Source: Yamadazyma tenuis (Eukaryota; Ascomycota; Pichiomycetes; Serinales; Debaryomycetaceae). From it: a DNA stretch of 64,000 nucleotides. Position 1 is the first letter of the stretch; every line of letters begins with the position of its first letter. The DNA is taken from assembly GCF_029203305.1 (NCBI RefSeq), contig NC_089462.1, positions 930,001-994,000 of the forward strand, written 5' to 3'. The notes beneath the pieces were generated by a model, which worked only from the letters and a program-made list of their open reading frames with translations, was not told the DNA's origin and did not search any database. A program made the translations under genes and the position numbers. Of this stretch, positions 20,162 to 28,396 are shown one piece after another.

Positions 20162-21547
20162 ATGACCAAAACACGAGAGTATTCGGCTTCAGATGGGATC
20201 CTCAACATGTTATATGCGTTGCAAAACGGAGCGGACACCGGTAGCGGTATTAGACCCATGAGAGACTATGGGAAGAATTTGCTAGGGTCCAAGCTCCCAC
20301 CTGCCTTTATACAAAGAGCGGTTTCCAACTTGAATAATCTTTTTGGTAATTATCCGGTGACGTCAGACTATGCTCCATCTGTGTTGTTCACCGTGATCTT
20401 CATTGTGTTGGGAACAGCCCACTTTACGTTGTTTACAGTCAATGTATCTAGAGGCCATTTGTTTTATATTTCCTTCGCCTGGGGTTTAATAGCTTGGCTT
20501 AAAGGTGTTGGATTTGCTTTGAGATCCCAGTGGGCGCTAGACATTTTGCAGGTCAATATCGGGTTGGCCAGTGAGGTTATTCTTATTGTGCTGGGGGTGT
20601 TTTTGCTGACAGTAAATTTGGTGTTGGCTCAGAGACTATTCACTTGGAGACATCCAGTGGGAGGAGACAGAAAATTGTTTAAAAACATCATGTATGGTAT
20701 GTACGTAATGGTTGTGGCTGTGATAGTTGGTACGGTGTTTGCACAGGCGTCTCCTTATGTGAACTTTGTGGGACCTGTTGCGTTCCAGCGATATGGTAAA
20801 GCGGTCAAGGGTACCTCGATTTTGATCATCTCGTATTCGCTTACAGCCATTTCGCTTGTATTGATGTCATATTTTTTCAAGCCCACCAGGAAGGATGAAA
20901 ATTTGTACACCTATCAGCCATGGTGGGTCGAGTCGTTTCACCCATTTTATTTTGTTAAGAAGAATGCTTCCAGAGAAGCGGAAGAAACGTTCATGAAGAG
21001 AAACCATAATCACAGACATGCAGTGAGAGTTATTGCAGCCACCCACCACCACTTTAACATGGTTGAAGGCTTGTCAAATGAAAGAGGTGACTTGACCCAT
21101 AATTATTCGATTATTATTGTTACCATTACCACTGCTTTCACTTTTGTGGAGAGTATTTTGAGATGTATAACCTGTTTTCAAATGCAGCCATCCTGGAACA
21201 ATAGTCCTTTATGTAAACCCATAGTGGCATATATATGCTGGGGTGTCTTGGAGACGTTGGCTCACATCTTTTACTTGGTTGGAAGAGTGGATTTGAGATT
21301 TTATAAACCTGATATTTTACCGGTTAAAATCAGGAGTATTATCACTGCAGAGCAGAGTTTTTTTGCATCCAGAAACATTTCTCAAAATGTCTCAGATGAA
21401 GAGGAATCGGAAGCGGAAGACATGGATGACTTCAGCTACACAGAACTGCCTCCAAGTCGAACAGCTGCTCCCCCAGGATACGAATTTAAGAACGACAAGC
21501 TTGAGGAATCGACTTCTAATGATAACGAATCTGATTTCAACTTTTAG
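20162..21547 (+). CDS. Multi-pass membrane protein, tandem copy B (DUF3112-like)
   Basis: A 461-residue tandem paralogue of the preceding gene, on the same strand with 227 bases between them. Both have the N-terminal GxGI(K/R)P motif, about seven membrane spans, the FKPTRKDENLYTYQPWW loop, the HNHRH/THHH His cluster and the FNF C-terminus. Divergence is moderate and spread over the length, so the duplication is not recent. The start is the ATG at 20162, close behind a TATATAAA-like element near 20115. Function unknown; a plasma-membrane or vacuolar location would be a guess. Confidence 0.85.
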   Translation: MTKTREYSASDGILNMLYALQNGADTGSGIRPMRDYGKNLLGSKLPPAFIQRAVSNLNNLFGNYPVTSDYAPSVLFTVIFIVLGTAHFTLFTVNVSRGHLFYISFAWGLIAWLKGVGFALRSQWALDILQVNIGLASEVILIVLGVFLLTVNLVLAQRLFTWRHPVGGDRKLFKNIMYGMYVMVVAVIVGTVFAQASPYVNFVGPVAFQRYGKAVKGTSILIISYSLTAISLVLMSYFFKPTRKDENLYTYQPWWVESFHPFYFVKKNASREAEETFMKRNHNHRHAVRVIAATHHHFNMVEGLSNERGDLTHNYSIIIVTITTAFTFVESILRCITCFQMQPSWNNSPLCKPIVAYICWGVLETLAHIFYLVGRVDLRFYKPDILPVKIRSIITAEQSFFASRNISQNVSDEEESEAEDMDDFSYTELPPSRTAAPPGYEFKNDKLEESTSNDNESDFNF

Positions 21548-22286
21548 AATTAAACAGAGAATAATGAATTAGCCTGAAAAGGTAAAGAGTTAGAAAATTT
21601 AAATCATGTAGAACTAAAAAGCGGCGTGTAAATTATTGGGTGAATCAAATGGTGAAACCGTTATAAAAAATGGAATGGTTAAAAATGCAGGGGAGAGATA
21701 TTATATGAAAAAAAGCAAAATTAGCCAATATTAACGCACTACTGCAAAATGCAGCATACCTATATTAACTAGTACACTTAGATCGCACCACTTTTGCTGC
21801 TACACACTTTAACTCAGCACTGAACGACCAGAGCAAACTGGGGGGGGGGAAACTACTCAATTTGGAGGCGGATATTTTCCAAAAATATACTTTTCGCCTT
21901 ATCAGTACCAGTTTTCCGAAATATGAAGACTCAAAAAATCCTTGCAAAAAAGAGGATAACCAGCCAGGTAAAATGATTGGCCAAGAAATTAGTGGTAAGA
22001 TGAGTAATAAAATCAACCTATTATTAACTTAAGACGTACTTACCCTGACGTGGCGTGAAACAAGCTTCAAGCATCCCAAGGCTAAAGGTTCAATATCCGG
22101 CGCAAGCACATTCCCAAATTGGTAACAAGCGACAACCTACCTAATCGGGAAGGTGAATACCTCTCGCGCCCCAACTTATCGACCGACATGTATACAGGAG
22201 GCATCGATCGCCAGTCTCACCCACTATAAAGGAGTTGGATTCGCCGGATAATCGAAAAATTATTAAAGAAAATTATTACTGCTATC
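21548..22286. promoter_or_regulatory. Amine oxidase upstream region
   Basis: This 739-base non-coding region precedes the amine oxidase gene. It contains a run of ten G (21840-21849) and a CACTATAAAGG TATA-type box near 22220-22230, about 60 bases before the ATG. A minus-strand frame at 21765-22016 is low-complexity and not credible as a gene. The size fits a regulated promoter. Confidence 0.5.
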
Positions 22287-24284
22287 ATGGCTGCTCCTAA
22301 GGTTCACCCATTCGAGTCCGTCACTGACTACGAAATTAGAGCTGCTTCTAAGTTGGTTAAGGATGCTTATCCAGCCTCTGCTAATGTGCACTTTGTTCAA
22401 ATCGACAGAGTCGATCCTCCAAAGAAAGATATGATCAAATATTTGGAAGCTGAAAAACACGGTGCCGATTTACCCTTCATCCCAAGAGTGTTGTACTGTT
22501 ACTACTACACCAATGAATTGGAATTCAACAAGGCATTGGTTAACGTTACCATTGGTCATGTCATTACCAAGACCCAATTACCAAAGGGTACTGTTGGTCC
22601 TTTCTTGCCTGAAGATATGATTGAGTGGGAAGAACACTGTAACAACCATCCACTTGTTCTCGCCGAAATCGAGAAGTTGAAGTTGCCAAAGGGTTATTCT
22701 GTCAGAAACGACCCATGGATTTACGCCACTGATGATGCTAACGAAAGAAGACCTTTGGTGCAATTCTTTATGTACGTATTGGCTGGTAACGGGCACTCGG
22801 AATCCAACCACTACTCTTTACCTTTGAAGTTTTCTCCCGTGTTTGAAGCCTATTCCAAGAAGTTCGTAAGAATCGACTACTTGCCAGGTGGATATGATGA
22901 GACTACCACCCCAACTATGCCATGGCAGGAAGTTCCTTGTGTTCAATATCATCCCGATTTGAACGGAGAGACCAAGATGAGAGATGTCAAGCCATTATTA
23001 ATTTCGCAGCCAGAAGGTCCATCTTTCACTTTCGAGAAGGGAAAGGTCACCTGGCAAGGATGGGAATTCAGAGTTTCTACCTCCGCTAGAGAAGGTGTTG
23101 TTATATACGATGCCAAGTTTAAGGGTAGACAAACTTTCTACAGAATTTCCTTGTCGGAAATGACTGTTCCATATGGTGATCCAAGAGCTCCTTACCACAG
23201 AAAACAAGCATTTGATTTGGGTGACTGTGGTTTCGGCGTCAACGGTAACAAGTTGGGCTTGGGATGTGACTGTCTTGGTGTTATCAAGTACCTTGATGGT
23301 CATGGAATCAAAGCCACTGGTGAACCATTCACCATTCCAAGCACCGTTTGTATGCACGAACAAGATAATGGTCTTTTGTACAAACATGTCAACTACAGAA
23401 CCGACAATGCCGTTGTTGCCAGAAGAAGAGAATTCGTTGTTCAAACCATTGCTACAGTTGCCAACTACGAATATATTCTCAATCTTAAATTCGTAACTGA
23501 CGGTTCCATTGATATTGAGGTGAGAGCCACCGGTATCTTATCCACTATGCCAATTGATGAAAACGTTACGGTTCCTTGGGGTACCATTGTTGGTCCAAAC
23601 GTAATGGCTGCTTACCATCAACACATTTTGTCTTTCAGAATTGATCCAGCTATTGATGGCCACAAAAATACCGTGGTTTACGACGATGTGGAAAAGATGC
23701 CAATATCTAAGTTGAACCCATACGGTGTTGGCTTTATCACTAAAAGAAACTACATTGAGAAGGCTGGTAGTATCGACCAATCTCCTTTCACCAACAGAAG
23801 TTACAAGGTTATCAATGAACATGTCGTTAACCCAATTTCTAAGACTCCAGTTGGTTACAAGATTAACATGCCAGCCCGTCAAATGGTTTTGGCTGATGCC
23901 AACTCTTTCAACGTCAAGAGAGCCAAGTTCTCTACCGAACAGGTATGGGTCACCAAGTACAACGATCACCAATTGTTTGCTGCCGGTGAATTTACTAATC
24001 AATCTCACGAGGATACTGGTTTAGGAGTTTGGGCCAATGGAGTTGACCCAGTTAGAGATGAAGACTTGGTTGTTTGGGCCACCATGGGATTCACCCACAT
24101 TCCAAGAGTTGAAGATTTCCCAGTTATGCCCGTTGAAATCCACAATATTCACTTAAGTCCTTTCAATTTCTTTGACAGAAACCCAGCTTTGGATCTTCCT
24201 CAAGCCAATAACACTTTCAACAAATCTGTCTTGGCTCCAAGCTCCACCAGTGCTGAAAAGTCCTGTTGCAAGACTAACTTGTAA
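22287..24284 (+). CDS. AMO1: Copper amine oxidase (peroxisomal type)
   Basis: A 665-residue copper/topaquinone amine oxidase that oxidises primary amines to aldehyde, ammonia and hydrogen peroxide, letting yeast use amines as nitrogen source. The topaquinone precursor is Y394 in the motif NYEY. Copper ligands are H444 and H446 (HQH) and H604 (FTH). The catalytic base is D310 in FDLGDCG. Length and motifs match Hansenula polymorpha amine oxidase (692 aa). That enzyme is peroxisomal, but here I see no SKL-type C-terminus (it ends KTNL) and no obvious PTS2 near the N-terminus, so the location is uncertain. Codon use is strongly biased, suggesting high expression. The ATG at 22287 is a clean start. 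S. cerevisiae lacks this enzyme. Confidence 0.93.
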   Translation: MAAPKVHPFESVTDYEIRAASKLVKDAYPASANVHFVQIDRVDPPKKDMIKYLEAEKHGADLPFIPRVLYCYYYTNELEFNKALVNVTIGHVITKTQLPKGTVGPFLPEDMIEWEEHCNNHPLVLAEIEKLKLPKGYSVRNDPWIYATDDANERRPLVQFFMYVLAGNGHSESNHYSLPLKFSPVFEAYSKKFVRIDYLPGGYDETTTPTMPWQEVPCVQYHPDLNGETKMRDVKPLLISQPEGPSFTFEKGKVTWQGWEFRVSTSAREGVVIYDAKFKGRQTFYRISLSEMTVPYGDPRAPYHRKQAFDLGDCGFGVNGNKLGLGCDCLGVIKYLDGHGIKATGEPFTIPSTVCMHEQDNGLLYKHVNYRTDNAVVARRREFVVQTIATVANYEYILNLKFVTDGSIDIEVRATGILSTMPIDENVTVPWGTIVGPNVMAAYHQHILSFRIDPAIDGHKNTVVYDDVEKMPISKLNPYGVGFITKRNYIEKAGSIDQSPFTNRSYKVINEHVVNPISKTPVGYKINMPARQMVLADANSFNVKRAKFSTEQVWVTKYNDHQLFAAGEFTNQSHEDTGLGVWANGVDPVRDEDLVVWATMGFTHIPRVEDFPVMPVEIHNIHLSPFNFFDRNPALDLPQANNTFNKSVLAPSSTSAEKSCCKTNL

Positions 24285-24413
24285 GTGTGAACCACTGTGT
24301 AAGATATTAGTGATAGATTTTAATATAAATGATGTGCCGAAGAAAATACCATTGTCGTAAATTGCAGTTGTGGTAGGTTTGGTAGTTCCTTTGGTAGTGT
24401 AATCCAAGCGATG

Positions 24414-24470
24414 CTCATCTCAAATAGATCCCGCATCTTGCGAAATTCTTTTGAATAAAAAAAATTTTAT
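24414..24470. promoter_or_regulatory. PAC-like and RRPE-like motifs before RLP24
   Basis: A PAC core (CTCATC, the complement of GATGAG) lies at 24414-24419 and an A-tract/T-tract RRPE-type element (AAAAAAAATTTT) at about 24458-24468. Both lie 150-215 bases upstream of RLP24. This pair is typical of yeast ribosome-biogenesis promoters bound by Dot6/Tod6 and Stb3. The assignment rests on motif and gene function. Confidence 0.5.
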
Positions 24471-24626
24471 CAGCAGAGATTGGTTTTATCTTTGGTTGTA
24501 TTCTTTAAAAATTGGAAATAGTGCTTTGAACGGGAGTACTTTGGGTTTATATTATTAAAAGGGATATAACGGCATCATTATACATCTTCAAAAGACTATT
24601 TTACATTTGCATATACATAATTAACC

Positions 24627-25238
24627 ATGAGAATTTATCAGTGTCACTTTTGCTCATCTCCAGTGTATCCTCTTCACGGGATAATGTTTGTGAGAAATGA
24701 CTCCAAGGAGTTCAGATTCTGTCGCTCCAAGTGCCACAAGAACTTCAAGCAGCGTCGTAACCCTCGTAAGTTGAGATGGACCAAGGCATTCAGAAAAGCT
24801 GCTGGTAAAGAGTTGGTGGTGGATTCCACCTTAACTTTTGCCTCTAGAAGAAACGTTCCTGTCAGATATAACAGAGACTTGGTTGCTACTACTTTGACAG
24901 CCATGGCCAGAGTTGAAGAAATCAGACAGAAGAGAGAAAGAGCCTTCTACAAGAATAGAATGAGAGGCAATAAGGAAAGACAACTTGCTCTTGACAAGAA
25001 ATTGATTGAAGGCCACCCAGAATTACTCAAGATCAGAGAAGTCGAGTTAAGAAGAAAGGCAGAAAGAAGAGCCGCCAAGGAAAGTGCTATGGAGGAAGAC
25101 GAAGATCTCGATGTTTCTGAGTCTGAAGATGAAAATGAAGACATGATGAGCATGGAAAGTGAATCTGAGTCTGACGAAGAATCCACCAAGGTCAAACAAA
25201 AGGTGTTGTTGAAGAACAAGAGAAAAGTCAAACGTTAA
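24627..25238 (+). CDS. RLP24: Ribosome biogenesis factor Rlp24
   Basis: A 203-residue protein almost the length of S. cerevisiae Rlp24 (199 aa). It has the eL24-type zinc site: C6 and C9 (CHFC), then C32 and C36 (CRSKC). After it come the KRNPRK-like basic stretch and FRKAAGKEL, a long charged helix, and a C-terminal acidic then basic tail. Rlp24 occupies the place of eL24 on pre-60S particles, and its C-terminus recruits and activates the AAA-ATPase Drg1/Afg2 for its own release in the cytoplasm. The ATG at 24627 is unambiguous. Upstream PAC/RRPE-like motifs fit the gene's role. Confidence 0.95.
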   Translation: MRIYQCHFCSSPVYPLHGIMFVRNDSKEFRFCRSKCHKNFKQRRNPRKLRWTKAFRKAAGKELVVDSTLTFASRRNVPVRYNRDLVATTLTAMARVEEIRQKRERAFYKNRMRGNKERQLALDKKLIEGHPELLKIREVELRRKAERRAAKESAMEEDEDLDVSESEDENEDMMSMESESESDEESTKVKQKVLLKNKRKVKR

Positions 25239-26069
25239 GGTTGAATCAATTTATGAATGGTACTGTAAATTAACACACTAAACTATATCTAATATACACT
25301 GTAGTAGTCGGATTTTAGGTCTTTCTATCTTGCTCGGGTGATCACTGGCCAGTATGGTGATTGTTTATATGAACTCTGGCGCTCATCTGTGTCAAATGCT
25401 TCCTCTTCTTGCTGTGTTGGTTCCAGCATTCCAGGTTTCTTCCGGGAGAGCTCTCGCTGTGCGTTCATCATCATTTCAATAGTATATACATGTGTTTCCG
25501 TGTGGATTTTGTTGTGTTGCCAGCGTTTGGTATCATCATCCTCATTGTCATCACGGCCTCGCTTTCGTATGGGAGAAGAGCTTGGAGGTGTGAGAGCCAG
25601 CATGCTTATCTGATGGTTTGTTGAAATAAAAATGCAGTCGCGTCATTTGCAATCACGTAGAGCGAGTGGAGGACGTCAGTAGTTTTTAGGTGCTTGCATT
25701 GAAAAATTCGTATTTATGGACAAACTACATATTACTTCATGCGTACAGAATCAATTTACCCAGTTATGGTCGTCACTACCTAGTTGTACAAATTCGATAT
25801 GTACCTTATTGTATTCACCCAACGGAAGGAAGGAGCGAAGTGATCGCAGAAACCTTTAATAGGTAGCAACAACGGCAGGATTTTTGTAGTCCAGTAACTT
25901 AGCTAGTACAAGAGATAGTGTCTTCTAACGATACCCTTTTCGAACCTCCAATCCAAGAGATCTTGAAGGAATTGACGAAGCACACCAAATTTCGCAGCCA
26001 CATCGAATTGCAGAAAATATTGATACTTTCTTGTTCGATCAAAGGTGTGGTGTTCAGCATAGTTCAACC
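25239..26069. other. Intergenic between RLP24 and RPL8
   Basis: Apart from a doubtful small minus-strand frame (25325-25603), I see no gene or RNA here. The right part is the promoter region of RPL8. Confidence 0.4.
25325..25603 (-). CDS. Possible small protein, unknown
   Basis: A 92-codon frame starting with ATG at 25603. The product has a proline-serine stretch ending SPIRKR, which resembles a CDK-site/nuclear-localisation patch, an acidic run, and a tail with SPYWPV. The composition is protein-like and there are no repeats, but plus-strand frames of the same size overlap it, and I recognise no family. It would be convergent with RLP24 (stops 87 bases apart). Confidence 0.35.
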   Translation of the reverse strand: MLALTPPSSSPIRKRGRDDNEDDDTKRWQHNKIHTETHVYTIEMMMNAQRELSRKKPGMLEPTQQEEEAFDTDERQSSYKQSPYWPVITRAR

Positions 26070-26074
26070 ACATA

Positions 26075-26110
26075 GGGTTTAGTAGCTAAGCCCTATACTT
26101 TATAGAGCTA
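26075..26110. promoter_or_regulatory. Tbf1-like CCCTA/TAGGG sites before RPL8
   Basis: Between about 26072 and 26110 there are several TAGGG/CCCTA cores in both orientations (ATAGGGTTTAG, TAAGCCCTAT, CTAAGGGTGGGG), 150-190 bases upstream of the RPL8 ATG. In Candida-type yeasts, Tbf1, which binds (A/G)CCCTAA-like sequences, drives ribosomal protein genes. Motifs are seen; the factor is inferred. Confidence 0.5.
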
Positions 26111-26265
26111 AGGGTGGGGTTATGGGTATTTTTCTCACACCTAGGTAAACCTCAGCATGCGAGCGAACAATTTCGCACGCCCGATTTAGCTGCTAACGAT
26201 CACCAGAGCGAAAATTTTTCAAGTAACAATTCTTCAAAAAGAACTACTAACAAACACATTTTATA

Positions 26266-27299
26266 ATGGTATGTTCCACCAGATAAACTAAGGCTCTGGA
26301 CCTCCTGCATGATCTATGATCTATTCTACATTGTATGACAGATAAACAGATTGTGCATCAAGGGAGTGATCCATGATGTTTTCTCAAGATGTTGAGTGAA
26401 TATGTATATCACTCTCTTTGATGCATAGGCTGAGTATCGACAGATACTGTAGAGTAAGACTAGATAAAGACAAAGATCTTTATACTAACTACTCAATGAC
26501 ACAGCCTCCAAAGAAAGTTGCCCCAGCGCCTTTAGCTACTAGATCCGCCAAGCCAGTTAAGGCTTCAAAGAACCCATTGGTTGAATCTTCGCCAAAGAAC
26601 TTTGGAATTGGTCAAGCCATCCAACCAAAGAGAAACTTGTCCAGATTCGTCAAATGGCCTGAATACGTCAGATTGCAAAGACAAAAGAAGATTTTATCTT
26701 TGAGATTGAAGGTTCCTCCAGCAATTGCCCAATTCTCCAACACCTTGGACAAGAACACCGCTACTCAAACCTTTAAATTGTTCAACAAGTATCAACCAGA
26801 AACTAAGGCTGAAAAGAAGGAAAGATTGACCAAGGAAGCTGCTGCTATTGCTGAAGGTAAATCTGCTAAAGATGCTTCCCCAAAGCCTCTTAACGTGAAG
26901 TACGGTTTGAACCACGTTGTTTCGTTGGTAGAAAACAAGAAGGCCAAGTTGGTTTTGATTGCCAACGATGTTGACCCTATTGAATTGGTTATCTTCTTGC
27001 CAGCTTTGTGCAGAAAGATGGGTGTTCCATATGCCATTGTTAAGGGTAAGGCTAGATTGGGAACTTTGGTTCACAAGAAGACATCCTCCGTCGCTGCTTT
27101 GACCGAAGTGTCCGCTGCCGATGAGGCTGAGTTGGCCAAGTTGGTTTCTACCATCAACAACAACTTCCTTGAGAAATACGAAGAAAACAGAAAACACTGG
27201 GGTGGTGGTATCTTGGGTGCTAAGGCTGAAGCCAAGAGAATCAAGAAGGCAAAGAACTCCGACGTTCCAATCCCAGCTCCAGTGGCTGCTTCTGAGTAA
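26266..27299 (+). CDS. RPL8: Ribosomal protein eL8 (Rpl8), spliced
   Basis: Join 26266-26268 and 26505-27299. Exon 1 is just the ATG. The intron has a perfect GTATGT donor at 26269, TACTAAC branch site at 26483-26489 and acceptor ACAG ending at 26504. The spliced product is 265 residues, starting [11 protein letters not shown], and matches S. cerevisiae Rpl8 (256 aa) along its length, including [36 protein letters not shown] and the C-terminal HWGGGILG. eL8 is a 60S subunit protein near the 5.8S/25S rRNA. The unspliced frame begins inside the intron and gives a false N-terminus. Codon bias is strong. Tbf1-like motifs lie upstream and the intron holds a long hairpin. Confidence 0.95.
26269..26504 (+). 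other. RPL8 intron with long hairpin
   Basis: This 236-base intron begins immediately after the initiator ATG. It contains a near-perfect 17-pair hairpin: arm 26354-26370 pairs with 26408-26425, with one bulge and one G-U pair, around a 37-base loop. The hairpin lies between donor and branch point and may shorten the effective splicing distance or serve regulation. A C-box-like ATGATGT in the loop and a CTGA further on do not make a valid snoRNA because no closing stem fits them. Confidence 0.85.
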
Positions 27300-27523
27300 G
27301 TCAACGAATATCTGTATTTTATAGTCAATGGACAAACTAGGCACTTAACTTTGAATCACTGGAGTAAGGTTATATGTCTGTAGTGGTCCAAGGGCTACAG
27401 CCCCAGGACTGTGTTTGGGCGCGCAGTAGTGTGCTCGGACTGAAAATTTTTGTCTCTAGTGATTCCTAAAAGCGCTGAATTTTATTTTGTCTTTTACTTC
27501 CTCATAGTTAACCACATTTAAAG
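27300..27523. promoter_or_regulatory. RPL29 promoter region
   Basis: Non-coding, between the RPL8 stop and the RPL29 leader intron. I see a small inverted GGGCTacAGCCC at about 27389-27400 but no known motif with confidence. Confidence 0.35.
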
Positions 27524-27872
27524 GTATGTTTAAACACCATAAATAAATAAGATTCTTGCTGAACATAGATGTTGAGCTTGCTGCATATTATCCCTGGTCA
27601 CCTGAATCGACCCGCTAAGGCCAGATAATGCATGAAATGATTGTATTCAACCAGGTCTAAATTCATCACTTGTTCACCCCAAATATACCAATTCCAACAA
27701 CACAATATCTAGCGAAGGATACCTGGACAACAATAATATCAAGTTCAATATTTGTTCCGATTACCAGAGTACATTGACATCAGAATTTCATATTCGATGA
27801 ATATTTTCCTGACTAGCCAAATCAAGTTGAATCTTAAATCTCTTCCAACTGAAATACTAACATTCCATTTAG
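27524..27872 (+). other. Intron in the 5' leader of RPL29
   Basis: A GTATGT donor at 27524-27529, a perfect TACTAAC branch site at 27855-27861 and an ATTTAG acceptor ending at 27872 define a 349-base intron that ends directly before the RPL29 ATG. There is no ATG at the donor, so this is a leader intron rather than a coding one. S. cerevisiae RPL29 has no intron to my knowledge. Within it, CCAGGT (near 27651) and ACCTGG (near 27722) could pair. Confidence 0.75.
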
Positions 27873-28064
27873 ATGTCTAAATCCAAGAACCATACCGCCC
27901 ACAACCAAAGTAAGAAGGCTCACAGAAACGGTATCAAGAAGCCAAAGACCAACAGATACCCATCTTTGAAGGGTGTTGACGCCAAGTTCCGTAGAAACCA
28001 CAGATACGCTTTACACGGAACTGCTAAGACTTTGGCTAAGGCTCGTGCTGAAAAATCCGCTTAA
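27873..28064 (+). CDS. RPL29: Ribosomal protein eL29 (Rpl29)
   Basis: A 63-residue basic protein almost identical in design to S. cerevisiae Rpl29 (59 aa): [12 protein letters not shown] start, [11 protein letters not shown], then YPSLKGVD and [14 protein letters not shown]. eL29 is a small 60S subunit protein. The ATG directly follows a branch-site/acceptor pair, so the leader is spliced. Codon use is highly biased, as expected for a ribosomal protein gene. Confidence 0.95.
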   Translation: MSKSKNHTAHNQSKKAHRNGIKKPKTNRYPSLKGVDAKFRRNHRYALHGTAKTLAKARAEKSA

Positions 28065-28396
28065 ATTTAATGGAGTTTACTTGTACAATGTCATATAATT
28101 TATGTTAATATTTAGATTTACGGGTTTTTTACGTTCGAATAAAACTTTCACATCATCCTTGGACTGTGTACTTCGAGCATACATTGTTCTAACTGTAGAG
28201 TATTGTAGATATTAATTGTGAGATCTAATTGATAGCGAGTGTTCTTCTATTAATGTCCAAATCTATCTCAGCGCTTCACCTCAAAAACTCTGACTCGCTT
28301 TGAGACTGCGAAACAACCAGAGCTTTAAATATATAAAAGGCATTTTCAAAAGCACCAATCCTTAACGGATCAAACTGTACACGAAAGACAATCACC
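28065..28396. promoter_or_regulatory. RPL29 3' end and SAC3 promoter
   Basis: An AT-rich 332-base spacer. I see no gene, snoRNA or tRNA in it. Confidence 0.5.

Noticed and set aside
25919..25965. TTCGAACC-like sequence as a tRNA B box
   Set aside because: No acceptor stem or A box around it; no tRNA elsewhere in the window.
26371..26450. C/D snoRNA inside the RPL8 intron
   Set aside because: C box is imperfect (ATGATGT) and no terminal stem flanks the CTGA; the hairpin explains the structure better.
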